Source: Amyloporia xantha
Lineage: Eukaryota; Basidiomycota; Agaricomycetes; Polyporales; Adustoporiaceae
Assembly (NCBI GenBank): GCA_036971615.1
Contig: JAYKKR010000005.1
Span: 434,001-498,000 of the forward strand
Length of the DNA: 64,000 nucleotides
Reading direction: 5' to 3'
The position numbers were made by a program, and so were the translations under genes. Positions 1-11,285 of this stretch are shown in pieces (the stretch's first letter is position 1; the number at the start of each line of letters is the position of its first letter). Under the pieces are notes generated by a model. The model was not told the DNA's origin and searched no databases. It saw nothing but the letters and a program-made list of their open reading frames with translations.

Positions 1-2129
1 GCAGGTTTTGGGGTTGTCGGTGAGGATACGACTGTCTTCGTTCTCTGTTGGCTCAGTTTTTAAGTCGTTTGGGGGGTTCAGGCGCTGGCGTCGGTCGTCG
101 GTGTCGGGTGGTGTGATCGCCTCGTGTAGTTTTTCGTACACGTTCCTTCCGTTGTTTTGGTTGTGGTGCGCGTCAGTCGCAGTCTGTTGGGGTGTCATTT
201 ACACATATGGGGTATGTATTCAGAGGAAAATTTTGGGCGCCGTTACATATACGCGAGTACGGCGGGGCGTGGGCGCTCGTGGTACACGCTGTCGGGGAGG
301 TCTATACTAGGGTACATTACTCTCGTTATGGTCGTGCTCGGCGGCATCGCTTCACCATCCATTTCTCCTGTCTAACTGAGGTGGGGTTAGGCTCGGAGGT
401 CTCGTTTTGCGTTCCTGGTACTCACACGCTGTCCGAGTCTTGCGCGTCGTCGCCCAGCCATAGGAATTGGATGATGTACCAGATGTATTCCATCATGGAA
501 AGCGTCACCCACTTCCTCGGTACCGCCAGGTAGTGCTTGATCGGAATGAGGTTCTCGGTTATCTTGAAGACAACCCAGCCTTTTGTTTGGCGCGTCACTT
601 CTGTCACCGTGGCTTGGATGTGGTCGATTTGGATGTGTGCTCCGGTTTTGACGGTCGAGTTCGGGGGGTTGACGACGAGCCAGGGGAAGGTCTGGGTCGA
701 CTGCACCCGTGGGTTGAGGACGTCTATTTTGATTGTGGCTGGCGGGGCCTGGGTCCTGTCGGGTTCGGGTCCGGCGTGGCTTTCCGGTTCATCGGTCCAC
801 TCTTCCGCGGGCTGGCACGGTCCGATGATGATCACGGGGGAGCGGTCGGTCTGGACTGCTCTCTGCGCCGTCTTGCGTCTTTCGGTCACGGGGTCCGTCA
901 GTGTGGCATTGGGGGTCGGTGAGACGAAGAGGTCGGGGGGGAATATTTGGCGACTTATTTCGCTTAGCGTTTTTGGCGACTGGGGGGGGGAGCTGTCCTG
1001 CGAGAAGCGTGAGGGTGCTTCTTGAGCGACCTGGGTCGGTTGGTGTATGGGTTGCATGGGAGGTTGTGGGGGTTTTTCTGTATTGCGGGTCAACGTTGTC
1101 GTCTGTGTTCTTTTTAAGTTTTTTTATGGGCGCTCTTTATTGGGCGCTGGTGGGACAGTGTCGTATCATTGTATTTTTGACCATGTCGGCTATCGGGCGG
1201 CATGGTCTGGACTTCGGTTATTGGTACATTGGTGTGTGTGGCGGTGGCAAGGATAGGGGGGTGCGAAGATTCTATTTTTCAGGGGTATTTACGTGTAGTT
1301 TCCCTTACGTCATTGGGCCAGTCTGGGAGCTTCCAAGGTGTTCAGGGAGGTTCGATAAGGGAGTGGTCTTTATCGTCGTATGTTAGTTGGCAGGGGGTTG
1401 CATTTCGCAGTTGATTTTAGTTCAGATAGTTATCAGTGTTGGCCGACTTTTAATTTATTTATTTATTATGGTTACGTTTCCTGGTTAGGTGCTACTTGGC
1501 GAGGTAATTATTATGGTGTGCCGACGGTGTGGTCGGCGGGTGAAGGACGAGGGGGGGGGTATGGTAGGGGTGGTTCGCCGTTACAGCTTGCCGGGTAGGC
1601 ATTCGACCATAGGTTCTGTTCGGTCTCTATTCGGGGGGCTGTTTGTTCTGGCATCGAGGTGGATCGTCTCGGTTCTGCGCTGCTTGGTGTAGCGGTCATC
1701 AATGGTTGGTTGAGGGTGTGGTGTACCCGTCTCGACTGTGGTCGTTCGTCTTGGTGTAGCCTGGAAGGGGTGGAAGGCTGCGACATATTCCTGGCGTGCC
1801 CTGGGCTCGCCATGGATTTGCCCAGCGGTTGCGACCGGTAGGAATCGTCATCGGGTCAGAGGACGCACCGTTTATCCTTCCCCTCTCCTTCCGCGCATGT
1901 TGGCTTCCCCGTTTCCGAGTACTAGTCCCCTGAGCCACGTAGAGGCCTGCGCCGGGTCGTTTGTGACGATCCCTTTACCAGGGGAACATGTGCCCGTTCT
2001 ACAATACCCTCGAAATGATTTGTCCGAGCTTTGAGCTCACAATGGTCAAACCCATAATCCTCCGAGGTTTTATTAGCGTGGCTCCGCAGCGTGTTCAGCA
2101 ACCCTCTGCCAGACAGGGAAGGGTATTTG
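1..2129. other. G+T-skewed region, no recognisable gene
   Basis: The plus strand is visibly rich in G and T over roughly the first 1.8 kb, so the minus strand is A+C-rich; this contrasts with the rest of the window. Poly-G runs occur near 980 and 1550. The longest open frame (422-1093, minus, 223 codons) has a Pro/Gln/Thr-rich first half and a more ordered second half ending in an acidic tail. I recognise no domain in it. Strand asymmetry of this kind is common in retroelements, but I see no terminal repeats, reverse transcriptase or integrase motif. It could be an edge of an element continuing outside the window. Confidence 0.4.
422..1093 (-). CDS. Hypothetical 223-codon ORF in skewed region
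   Basis: This open frame is unusually long for its surroundings. Residues 1-110 are low complexity (Pro, Gln, Ser, Thr); residues 120-205 look more like a folded domain with alternating hydrophobic positions and Trp-rich segments; the end is acidic (DDAQDSDSV). No family is recognised. The long frame may simply result from the base skew, which reduces stop codons on the A+C-rich strand, so the call is weak. Confidence 0.25.
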   Translation of the reverse strand: MTRNTEKPPQPPMQPIHQPTQVAQEAPSRFSQDSSPPQSPKTLSEISRQIFPPDLFVSPTPNATLTDPVTERRKTAQRAVQTDRSPVIIIGPCQPAEEWTDEPESHAGPEPDRTQAPPATIKIDVLNPRVQSTQTFPWLVVNPPNSTVKTGAHIQIDHIQATVTEVTRQTKGWVVFKITENLIPIKHYLAVPRKWVTLSMMEYIWYIIQFLWLGDDAQDSDSV

Positions 2130-3546
2130 ATGCCCACAGATGATCTCGCGATACCCACACTGGTGCCAGCGACCATGCCAGACGCCTCAATAATCGGGAT
2201 ATGCGACCTACCCTATGATGTGTTATGTGCGCTCTCTTACTATCTGCGCGCGAGGGACATATGTTTCCTGCTTAGTGCATGCAAGATACTTCACCAGCAT
2301 ATGCGAGACCCCTCGATTTGGCAACGCCTTTGCGCTGAATACGGTCTGCGGAACCTGAACAACTTCCCCGACTTGTCGTTCTACACTGTGTACACGCAGT
2401 TGCTATACTCGTACGGTCCTCTGATAGGCCTTTGGGCTAGCGACTACCCTTATCGAGGGAATATCGTCGAGTTTCGTGTCAATGACGAGGAGGGATGTGC
2501 AGGGATTGTCGGAGACGTCTGGACGTTCCCCCAGACACGATCTGTCGACGGGATCCCATCTCCCCCCGAGTATGTGCGCATACTCACGATATGCTTTGAT
2601 CCTCTGCGGAGATTTCCTGGCGGAGAGGGATCAGGTATACCGGACACTGTCTCAATTCACTGCAATTTGGCGGCACGATCGATGGGCGACCAAACTGGCT
2701 TTATACCCACTCAGAGTGTGCCAGTCCACGCTTCTATCATCGAAGTGCTGCCCCCCACGAATCAAGGATATTTCCTGCAAGGCTATCGTCGGACTTCCTC
2801 CCATCCGGACTTTCCATACAATAACCCTAGTTGGTACGATAAAGGACGCGACTTGCCACACCTGAAGCTCTCCGATCCCGTAGTCATCGACCAGCGCGAG
2901 CTGGTACGCATCTACCCGGCGGTGCGCCTTCCAGTCATTTTTATGTCGTCCACACCCTGCACCAAACCTGCCGCGATATCCATACTTTGTCCGGGGCCAA
3001 CGTGCGACGACGATCGCCAGCCACATATACCTTTTGAGGATCTCGCTCCCGCTCCTCCACGTTACTATCCCCTCAAGCAGACTGTCCGAGAGGGAATTGA
3101 TCCCGATAGCGATAGCTGGAGCTTCGAGTCACTGACAGGCCTGTGGCTGGGTGCATATGGGCCGAATGGAACCGAAGTACTTTATTTGACATGGCGCGCT
3201 GACTGTGAGGAACTGCATGCCGACAAAATCACCGGGGATGTGTATATTCCACGCGGTGTGCGTAGTTGGACAGTGCAGCCGCTCTCAGGTGTGCTAGATC
3301 ACTCCGGGCGGCATAGGATGGCTGGACGTCGAGTATTCGGAGGAGTCGGCACGGTCAGCGACCGTGGGTTTCCGTACGTTTCACGTTGCTTCTGGGCAGA
3401 ATACTCAATTGACAGTACTTCGCAGTCACCCATCTTTTGTGGACATAGTGGTTACTATAACCGGGGCAGACACTATCAAGATCTGGTGGGACAAACTCCA
3501 TGACACGCATCAATACGTTCGTTACACAGGCCGAGCAATAGCGTGA
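2130..3546 (+). CDS. F-box protein, FBXO31/cyclin-D1-binding type (one frameshift)
   Basis: Probable substrate adaptor of an SCF ubiquitin ligase. An F-box lies near residues 20-70 (DLPYDVLCAL, then DPSIWQRLC). It is followed by two halves resembling the FBXO31 C-terminal domain (Pfam Cyclin_D1_bind): GLWASDYPYRGNIVEF in the first half and TGLWLGAYGPNGTEVL near residue 335, then KITGDVYIPRG. Start chosen at the first ATG; the open frame extends upstream only through a GTG. The frame 0 reading stops at 3503 after an unrelated tail, whereas the +1 frame downstream of about 3372 gives the expected family ending (GFRTFHVASGQ, then IKIWWDKLHDTHQYVR). Removing one C of the CC at 3372-3373 joins them into 471 codons. 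Either a sequence error or a recent pseudogene. Confidence 0.8.
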
Positions 3547-3974
3547 TTGACAGCCGCATCGTTGGACTATGAATATTTTGTAACTTAGGATAACAGGACC
3601 AGCTTTGATTAGCGGCTGCATCATACCGGCGCTGAATGACTCCATAACTTGAATGCTAGCTCAATGGAGGATCGCGGGTGGTCTCATGGAAGCCATAATC
3701 TTCAAGAACGAAATATGTGCGGCAAGATAGGACGACTTGAGAAGGCAATCAGCACATGAACGCGTACTCCAAGATATGTCCGACTGACTAAGAATGTAAT
3801 TCATCCGCAATAAGGGAGTGCGCGTCGGAAGCAAGACGAAAAGGAACTTGACGTGATACATGGCGAGCACTTCAGCATACGTACACCACACTATCAGAGA
3901 TGAAATGCAAGAAAGCAAGCCGCCAGGATGCAGCGAGCTCAACCCAATAAATCGCACACTACAAACCACATATG
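3547..3974. other. Convergent intergenic spacer
   Basis: About 430 bp between the convergent ends of the F-box gene and the receptor-like membrane gene. I see only short spurious ORFs and no repeat or RNA signal. Confidence 0.5.
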
Positions 3975-6900
3975 CTACCGATGTCTACCCAAGCCGAAAC
4001 CAAAAACAAGAGATTTCTGTCCGAAGCCAGGTGTTGAAGGACTGCCAGTCGCACTAGGTGCTTCCGCAGTAACAGGGCGATTACCCCGAGGATCGACAGC
4101 AGTGGTTGGGGTAGCGGCAGGTGTACTGGTACTGGGACCGGATCCTGTTGCTGGAATACCCATCAACTTCTGCACAATATTTGAGCGCACGACCTGCGAA
4201 TTGTCGCGTGCATGTGTTCCCATGGTGGGTGCAGTGGGCGACGATGGTGCCGTGGTGCCAGGCAGTGGTGGATGTGGAAGGCGATGGGAACCGCTGTTTC
4301 GAAACGCACTTGTGCGACGAGACTCTGTTCCCTGCGACGCCGAGGAATGGACGGAGTGTCTAAAGTGGATGTCAGACACTGTCAGAGGAATGGAGTCAGT
4401 GGGTGATGGCAGTGCACCCGTCGGATCGGCCTGGAGTCGGTCCTGATCGGCGTGCGTATCTGGTGGCATGATGATAGGGGGTGGAAGTGGAACGGCTTGA
4501 AGAGAGATATCAGGGGTGAGCGAAGGCCTACTCGCTGTCGGTCCACCCCCGATAGTCATAGATAGCCCTAATGACATACGGCGTTCTGGTGGAGCAGTGC
4601 TATTGACACTACGCTCACTACCTGTATTCCTTCGTGATCTCGAAGACTGGCGTGTTGAGCGCGCCGAATTCGACCGTGATATTGACGGCGAAAGGCGAGC
4701 AGAGCGGGACCGGCCACCTGTTGATGTTGAAGCAGACGAAGATGATGAGAAATCAAGGAATGAAAATAGAGTGGACGGCCTTGACGCTCCAGCCGCTGGT
4801 GGGTCCTCATCTCCTTCAGCCTCCCTGTTGCGAGAAATCGCCTGCCGAAGAGACTGAGGTAGTGAGAATCCACCCGTGCTGATGTATCTTTCCGCACGGC
4901 GGTCCGGCCGTTCTTGTTGATTGGCAAACTCTACTCTGAGTGACGGAAGACCGTCCTCCTCTTCAACATCAGAGGTTGGGGTGATGACTTGCGACAGCAG
5001 GATCCCTCGACTGCTGTCACGCCCGTGCATTTCTCGTGGCCCGCGTGGACGAGCACTGCGCGGAGATGTCGGGGAAGATGTAAGACGAGGAATAGTAGAT
5101 ACTTGCGACAGGAGAGAAAGTGGTTGTGGAGTGGAAGGAAATGAGGCAGGAGGATACGCCAACGGAGTGGAGGACAACTCTGGCAAGTCGATAGAGAAGC
5201 TCCCATCTGAGTTCTGTGACGCATGCCTAGTTCTTGGTGTCGACTTGCCCTTGGCTCTTCTTCTCGCTGCCTCCTCGTCGTCCTCGTACTTATCCTGATA
5301 GCCCACCTCGCCACCAATCTCAAGCACACCAGTCCGTCCAGTCTCGACTACCTGTTCACCCCACGAAACTGCTTTCTCCGTTGTCGGCTCCCGTTCATGA
5401 GGCTGGGAAGATCCAGGCGTGAACCATCGCCGCCAGTTTGTTTTCCAAAAATTGAATTCAGGGATTAACAAGTAGGTCACGCTTTCTTCGCGTTCCACGC
5501 CGTCGCCAGAGAATCAATCCAATCATGAGGGCTACTGATGCGATTAGCGCAAGTATTGCACCGATGGCAATAGCAGCAATTGTTCCACGCGGAAGCCGTG
5601 AGGAAGACGAAGTGGTTGTAGTGCTATGGGAAGAGCATGAAAGATGTTAGAATGCAATATGCGGAATTTTAGATAGAACATCGAGACAGCGAGACACAGC
5701 ACCAGTGAATGGAAGGGAAATTATCGCAGGAAGACAGGGACCGCCATTACTCACGCACTGGAAGCTGTGACCGTCGTAACGTTGACCCCGCCAGCCAATA
5801 CTACTAGATAAGATCCCGCATTGCCTCCAGACGGTCCTGCGTTCATGATCTCGAGCGCGTGGATGAAGGAGGGGTCTAATCCAGCTGCGTAGAACAGTAC
5901 GGTGGGCGATGAGCTTGTGAAGGAAGACCGCGCGGACAGTGTCGGATATTGGAGATTATCAAACGTTATATTGTATGTTCCAGAGGAAGGGGTCGTCAGA
6001 CCTGAAAGGGTGACTGCTGTGCCTGGGATAGAGCAACGATCAGTAAAGCAAGATGCGCCCAGGAGCGTCGGGGATGGCTATGACAGAAGCACCATGAGGA
6101 GATGAACGCAACATTACGGGGTACAAAAGACACCGATTTGCCAGCAGTTATGTAGACGAATTACGTGCCGCATTTTATGAAATATTCCACCCGGAGGCGC
6201 CACGGACATAACGTGAGAAAACACGCTACGTAGATGCGCCTCCGTATCATTCGGAATATGTACGTGGTATTCAGGCGGTGGTGAGGATGACAGACATGCA
6301 CCTCTGAAGCGAGGCAGCAAGCGAACATGCTTCGGCAATTACACGCAGAGTACACGCATCAGATCATGCCACTCGACGAAACAGCCGTCGGAGGACGTGT
6401 CAGCGGAGACTCTTGGCGCTTGTTTGATGGCTAATGGAGTAACGGAAGCACACAGATTTGGCGAACGCACCATTGAAGTCAAAGCGGGCGGTGTCTCCGA
6501 CGCTCGCGCTCGTATGAAACGCCTCAGCAGAAAAATCGGGGAGAAGGCCTGCTGAATACGACCACTGTCCGTGGTACGCGACGGAGTCATCGGGTACAGT
6601 AAATGTGGTCGGTGTCAGAGTTGCCGACGGTGATGGTGAAGCGGACGCTGTGGCTTGGCTGGGAATGGGATATGAGTATGACGGCAAAATCCGAATTTGA
6701 AAATGCATGCGGAATGATGGGACATCATGATCCAGAGAGAAGAAATCAAAAGTAGGCAAAGAGAATGTGACAATTGGTGCACAGGGTTACAACGCGAATC
6801 ACAATGATGTCAAAGGGGAGGATAAGGCGATGAGTGTAAAAGGACTGAGGCAACAGAGAAATCAAATGTGCGAAGCGGTGGTGCTGTAAAGAGCAAATAG

Positions 6901-7967
6901 TGACACTCGAATTTGTACGACAGAATACATACTATGGAACTCAAGCGAGCAAGGCAAGGATAGAAACAAAGACAAGAAGTGAAGTGAATCTTGGGAGAGC
7001 CCTTGCTATACAGATATGAAATGATGCACAGGACAATACACGAAAGCATAAAATAAAATTGATAGAATTGTGCAAACAGCCCTGGCTAATTCGGCTGCTG
7101 CGATAGAGATAGGCTCACCTCCCGGACACAGCCATGTAGACTACAGCACGATCAAATGCAACGACTGCATCAGGAGCGTTCGTACTGCTTGATGTGTCGG
7201 AATTGTGCACGGTTAGCACGATCTCGTGTAAAGTGTCAGTCAAGTTCGAGAATGCTGCCAGGATATCAATAGCGGCGGTGTCCACCGACGGAGATGAAGA
7301 CATAGAGGAGACATAATTTGTCGTCGAAGTACCGTCCAGCGAGATTGAATAGGAAAGCGAATTGGTGGAGGCCGGCGATGTGATCGTGCCATACACGTCG
7401 ATGGCAGTACCTGGGAAGATATAATTGTAACTTGTGAGTAAGATGATTCAAGACTGTCAAAGGTCACAAGACGGAGACGGGGCACATGACACCATGACAC
7501 GATCGTCAATCATGGCGGGGTAGTGGCAACCAAAATACAGTTGTGTCAGACGGCGTTGATGAGGCATTATTCAGCGCTCCGACATGGTGGGACAGTACAG
7601 CGTCCAAACCAGCTTACTCTCCAGGGTGCATCCGTCGAAGCACAAGATACCAGACGACCCCCTCTCTCGCAAACAAACCGACGTTGGCAGACAGATGTAG
7701 GATATATCACACGATCAACTCACCGTTCCATTTGATTGCAAATTGAGCACCGTCACATGCAGTGAGATGCAGACTAGTACCATTCCCAATATTGCTCACA
7801 GCAGAGCTTGAGGATGAAGGACTGGGATCGTTCGAGAAGCCAGAAGCGGTGTAATACGAGTTCCATCCCGCAGTCAAATTGGGTGCGCTCGATGCATCAG
7901 TGAACGGCGCGTAGGTGATAGTCGGGGACGTGTCGTCGAGAGTGACTAGAAAAACAGAGTCTGCCAT
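3975..7967 (-). CDS. Single-pass receptor-like membrane protein with two ectodomain repeats
   Basis: Six-exon model (7967-7724, 7410-7119, 6658-6471, 6022-5755, 5623-5470, 5402-3975), about 857 residues. Two tandem ectodomain units share the same layout: a strand-rich start, a sequence ending in NG at an exon junction, then TAIDVYGTI or TAVTLSGLT, a YSISLDG or YNITFDN turn, and Ser/Thr-rich linkers. A hydrophobic helix (AIAIGAILALIASVALMIGL) is followed by RRRGTRRKR and a long Ser/Pro/Arg-rich cytoplasmic tail, giving type I topology. No signal peptide is visible at the first ATG, so a 5' exon may be missing. The last intron (5469-5403) uses the weak donor GTTAAT; alternatively one extra C at 5461-5463 would join the frames without it. 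The family occurs widely in Agaricomycetes; ligand and function are unknown. Confidence 0.7.
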
Positions 7968-9788
7968 ACATGCAGGCTCCTCCAGGCTCGATCTGTAGAT
8001 CGAGAAGTCCTTCCGAGACCGACTAGAAGTACGAAGACAAAAGAAAAGAAAGTACCCGCAAGCAGGGAGAAAACAGAAGAGAGGAGAGCGGTCTCAGACA
8101 ATAAAGCGTAGATTAAAGTGAAAGCAGGGCGCTCGCCAGGCTCTGGGAGACTTGCATGTATATGAAGGTCGATTGATGAGAGACCTCGGCGGTTGTCCTA
8201 CCAATGCTCGGGAAGCTGCCCAGAAGCTGGCCTCGAGGACGTAATGTGTAGCGCCCATATACACGTGACCGCGACAACTAGTCTCGCGAGAGCTATTTAC
8301 GCGCTAACATGGGCTGTGCTGGCTGTGCAAGTATCAATTGGTATGGAGAGTCTCTGACAGCACCAAGCGGGTCAAACAGGGCACATCCAGATAATCTTGT
8401 TAATCGATTGGTGCATTGCGGTTTGCCGCCATTCATCTACTGGCCAAGCCTGACTGTTCAAACTCCAGAACAGCCGCCTATAGGAGTGCGCCCATCGGAT
8501 CAGCTGCACCTTCGACGACTGACGTCTGAATGCCTCCATGTTCTCCATTCATGTCAAATACTACGCCCCGAATGATCGTGGTCGCATAGACATCACTAGC
8601 AACTTGATTGTTCCTATCTGTCTGTCGGCGTCGATGAAGGTTCCTTAATAGTGGTACAAGTGGGTTTAGCGTGGTGGCTGGTTGTCGTAGACGTTCAGAT
8701 ACCATAATGAATATGTCCAGGGCAAGAGGGCTCACCTATCAATTACCAGTATGCTTGATCGCCGACGAAGCACACTCGCCGACGAAGGGAAGATAAGGGA
8801 GTGATGCTGTTGACGCATTGATGCACCACGGGATAAGCACTAAAAGCGTCGAACAAAAACAGCACTTGCTGATGCAACGATGCGTAACGGTGAACATTGT
8901 AGGACCAAGGTTATCTGCCGACATCTGAACTCCTCGGCCACTGGAACCCAAGTCAACAGACTCCACGCCACCACTACGTAAGGGCTGCCCTGCACGCAGC
9001 CTACCCTGAAACAGCCATCAGTCGGGCAGTAACACCGATGGACATTATAGCGTACCAATGTGGGTTACGAACTATTCAGAGTGACAGTGGTGTGCAGTCT
9101 CCACACCGCATAGACATGAAGCTCTCGATGCAGTGAGGACGCATTGATATTATCACGATCTGCTCACGGTCGATAATCACGGGCCAAATCCACGGGGTTG
9201 CACAGGAAAGATGTCAGCGGAATAGCTCAGCGTCGCTGTCTGAACTTAGGCTTCAATTATACGAAGTTGAGCCTTCAATAGATTTCTCTGCAGCCAGAGC
9301 TTGCGACAGCGTGCGCGATTCGTATTTCACAGCGACGGCTCTGATCCATCATTCAGCTCAATTGCGCACTGTGATGTTGCTGAGCGGGCTAGATGCATGA
9401 GGAATGAGGTGAGGCAGTAAAAGAGGGCCACAGACCACAAAGTACGAACCTGTTATCAGGAGCAAGCAGCTGTCCGATTTATAGCGCTATCCACTGGGTT
9501 GCAGGCCTCGAACACAGCACCGGCCAGAGCAAAATAGATCACGAGGCAAACACAATTCCTTCAACTTACAGTCGAAAATTCTCTCGTGAAACTATTCTCT
9601 AATAATACCTTCTGTGGGACCTCCACAGGTTTGGGAACCTTGCGATAGAATCGGACTGGGATGATGTAGTTAGGTATGGACCGAACCCTGACACCGATTA
9701 CGACGCATGCGACCAGAGATCTGTATCAGAAATGCTGACCGAATTCGTAAATGAGTAGAGTGGTTCGACCGAGACCTGTAACATTGCC
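7968..9788. other. Intergenic, possible degraded gene
   Basis: About 1.8 kb with only short ORFs. Minus-strand frames around 8478-8735 and 8739-9058 contain a hydrophobic stretch near 8800-8870 and a basic segment that could be remains of a membrane protein. I could not build a consistent exon chain, so no gene is called. No tandem repeats or RNA genes seen. Confidence 0.35.
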
Positions 9789-10713
9789 CTATGTGCTATC
9801 CTGGCCAAGTGCTGTTGCATTCGTCTTTCCAATCGTCACTCGATGCGCATTGACCCATCGTTCGATCTTAGAAAAATCCCGACAGGTGTGTGCGGTTTGT
9901 AAGTTAGGTCGGTCCTCCTGCCTCCCTTCGTCCCAGTGCCAGACAAGGGGGTTGATATCGATAGAACACATCAGCGATTGCCGAACGACGTCGATGCAAT
10001 GATCGACGACCTCTTGACGCGGTGAAATAGGAGAGACATAGTTTTCTGGATGCAGCAACTTGCTAAACATGTTCTGCCGTGATCCTTGTCAGTACAGTCT
10101 ATGCATTGGAGTAGGTCCGATGTACACTAACCAAGCAATGCAATTGGCGGAACACTTCGATGCTGATTACATAGTTGTCTTCATCTCCAGGGATCAATGA
10201 GGTCGGCTCAGCGAGACGATGAGCTTGCTCCTGCGCTATCTGTATCGTGCCAGCTGCCGTACACATACTACGGATCAGTTCGACAAAGGGCCGGAAGAGG
10301 CACAGCACCGACTTATAAACAGGTCTTCCCAAGTATCTGCTTTGTCTGAGTGTGGTAAGTGTGCGACCGGATTCTCGCCAGTAGCCTCAGTGTAGTGACC
10401 AATCTGATACTCGACCACGTCCTCTAAGGGTGCTAACGGGGGTCCTTCGGTCAAGAATAATACCAGCACGACATTGGAACAACGAAGGCTCACAATATAC
10501 CAGACGCGGAGGCTTGGGTAGACCAGAACCCTGGCGTGCGTTGTGAGACCATCCAATCCCGCCCAGAAGGATAATGCTGAGTATCGCTTGAATTACTATA
10601 AGTCCGTCGAGTAACCGGAGCCTGTAGCATGTGCGAGACGATGTATGATCGACGCTCTCCTTGACCATCGTGAAGGCGTCCTTGGGCTCCTCAGACCCGC
10701 GGTGTGAGGCCAT
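9789..10713 (-). CDS. UstYa-family (DUF3328) protein B
   Basis: Four exons (10713-10494, 10432-10313, 10253-10132, 10073-9789), 248 residues. An N-terminal membrane anchor (LIVIQAILSIILLGGIGWS) is followed by the DUF3328 body: YSPLEDVVEYQ, then VFRQLHCLNMFSKLLHPENY, VVDHCIDVVRQSLMC and a C-terminal W-rich part. UstYa proteins act in oxidative steps of fungal peptide pathways such as ustiloxin and cyclochlorotine. The two signature HxxHC motifs are both altered here: the first reads RQLHC and the second VVDHC, so the leading histidine is missing in each. It is head-to-head with paralog A; both share a 122-nt third exon and the same junction phases. It may be a partner subunit or a decayed paralog. 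Confidence 0.85.
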
Positions 10714-11285
10714 TCGGTCGCATATGAAGGTGGGGGATGAGCGATCAGATTCCTTCCCGCAGCATATACGTACTGCCTGCGAGTATCAGAGCCTCGAACG
10801 GTGACCTATTTGGTTTTTTGCATTCAACAACTATGTGTGAGACACCACTCAGTGTGACATGCAGTGGTGTCTGGGGGGATTGACGGGATTATTGCTTCAA
10901 ATTGACTCATTGTTCTTCGGGCATCATGCATCTCCGTCGGATCCTGGCAATGGGCATCGTGACCTGGGTATTCGGGATTTGTTTTCCAGGCTGGGGCAAC
11001 GGGGCCCTTGGACTGTGTTTCAAGCGGAGACTGACATTAACTTATTTGGTTAGATGCCCATCACATCAAGTTTCAACAACGGATCACTCCTAATAAGAGA
11101 TCATCGGCGCGCGGGCGAGAGATGCCATCCCCATAAGTATTGCAGGGTTCTTAAAAGTCTTCTGATGTCAGAGCAGCTTACCATGGTTAGGTCCGACAGA
11201 GTATCGGAGCTGTACAGAGACGCTGGCGAGAGACAACGAGCTATCACTTGACAGGCTCACATTGGATCCTCGAAGCCCCTCCAGG
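10714..11285. promoter_or_regulatory. Shared divergent promoter region of the UstYa pair
   Basis: About 570 bp separates the start codons of the two divergent UstYa-family genes and must hold both promoters, so they are likely co-regulated. Two short plus-strand ORFs start at 10859 and 10902 with hydrophobic N-termini; neither has repeats or dibasic sites expected of a peptide precursor. Confidence 0.5.

Noticed and set aside
467..1025. Plus-strand ORFs overlapping the skewed region
   Set aside because: They shadow the longer minus-strand frame and consist of Gly/Val/Trp-rich translation of the G+T skew.
5461..5469. A frameshift (extra C) after the membrane helix of the receptor-like gene
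   Set aside because: A 67-nt intron with a weak GTTAAT donor and good CCCAG acceptor explains the frame change without an error, so it is not counted among the five frameshifts.
6114..6338. ORF inside the third intron of the receptor-like gene as a coding exon
   Set aside because: Joining exons 6658-6471 and 6022-5755 directly gives the family pattern NG-TAVTLSG in phase; including the ORF interrupts the repeat unit. Kept only as a possible alternative exon.
10859..11093. Short hydrophobic ORFs between the UstYa genes as candidate precursor peptides
   Set aside because: No repeated cores, no dibasic processing sites, and two overlapping frames equally open; no evidence beyond an ATG.
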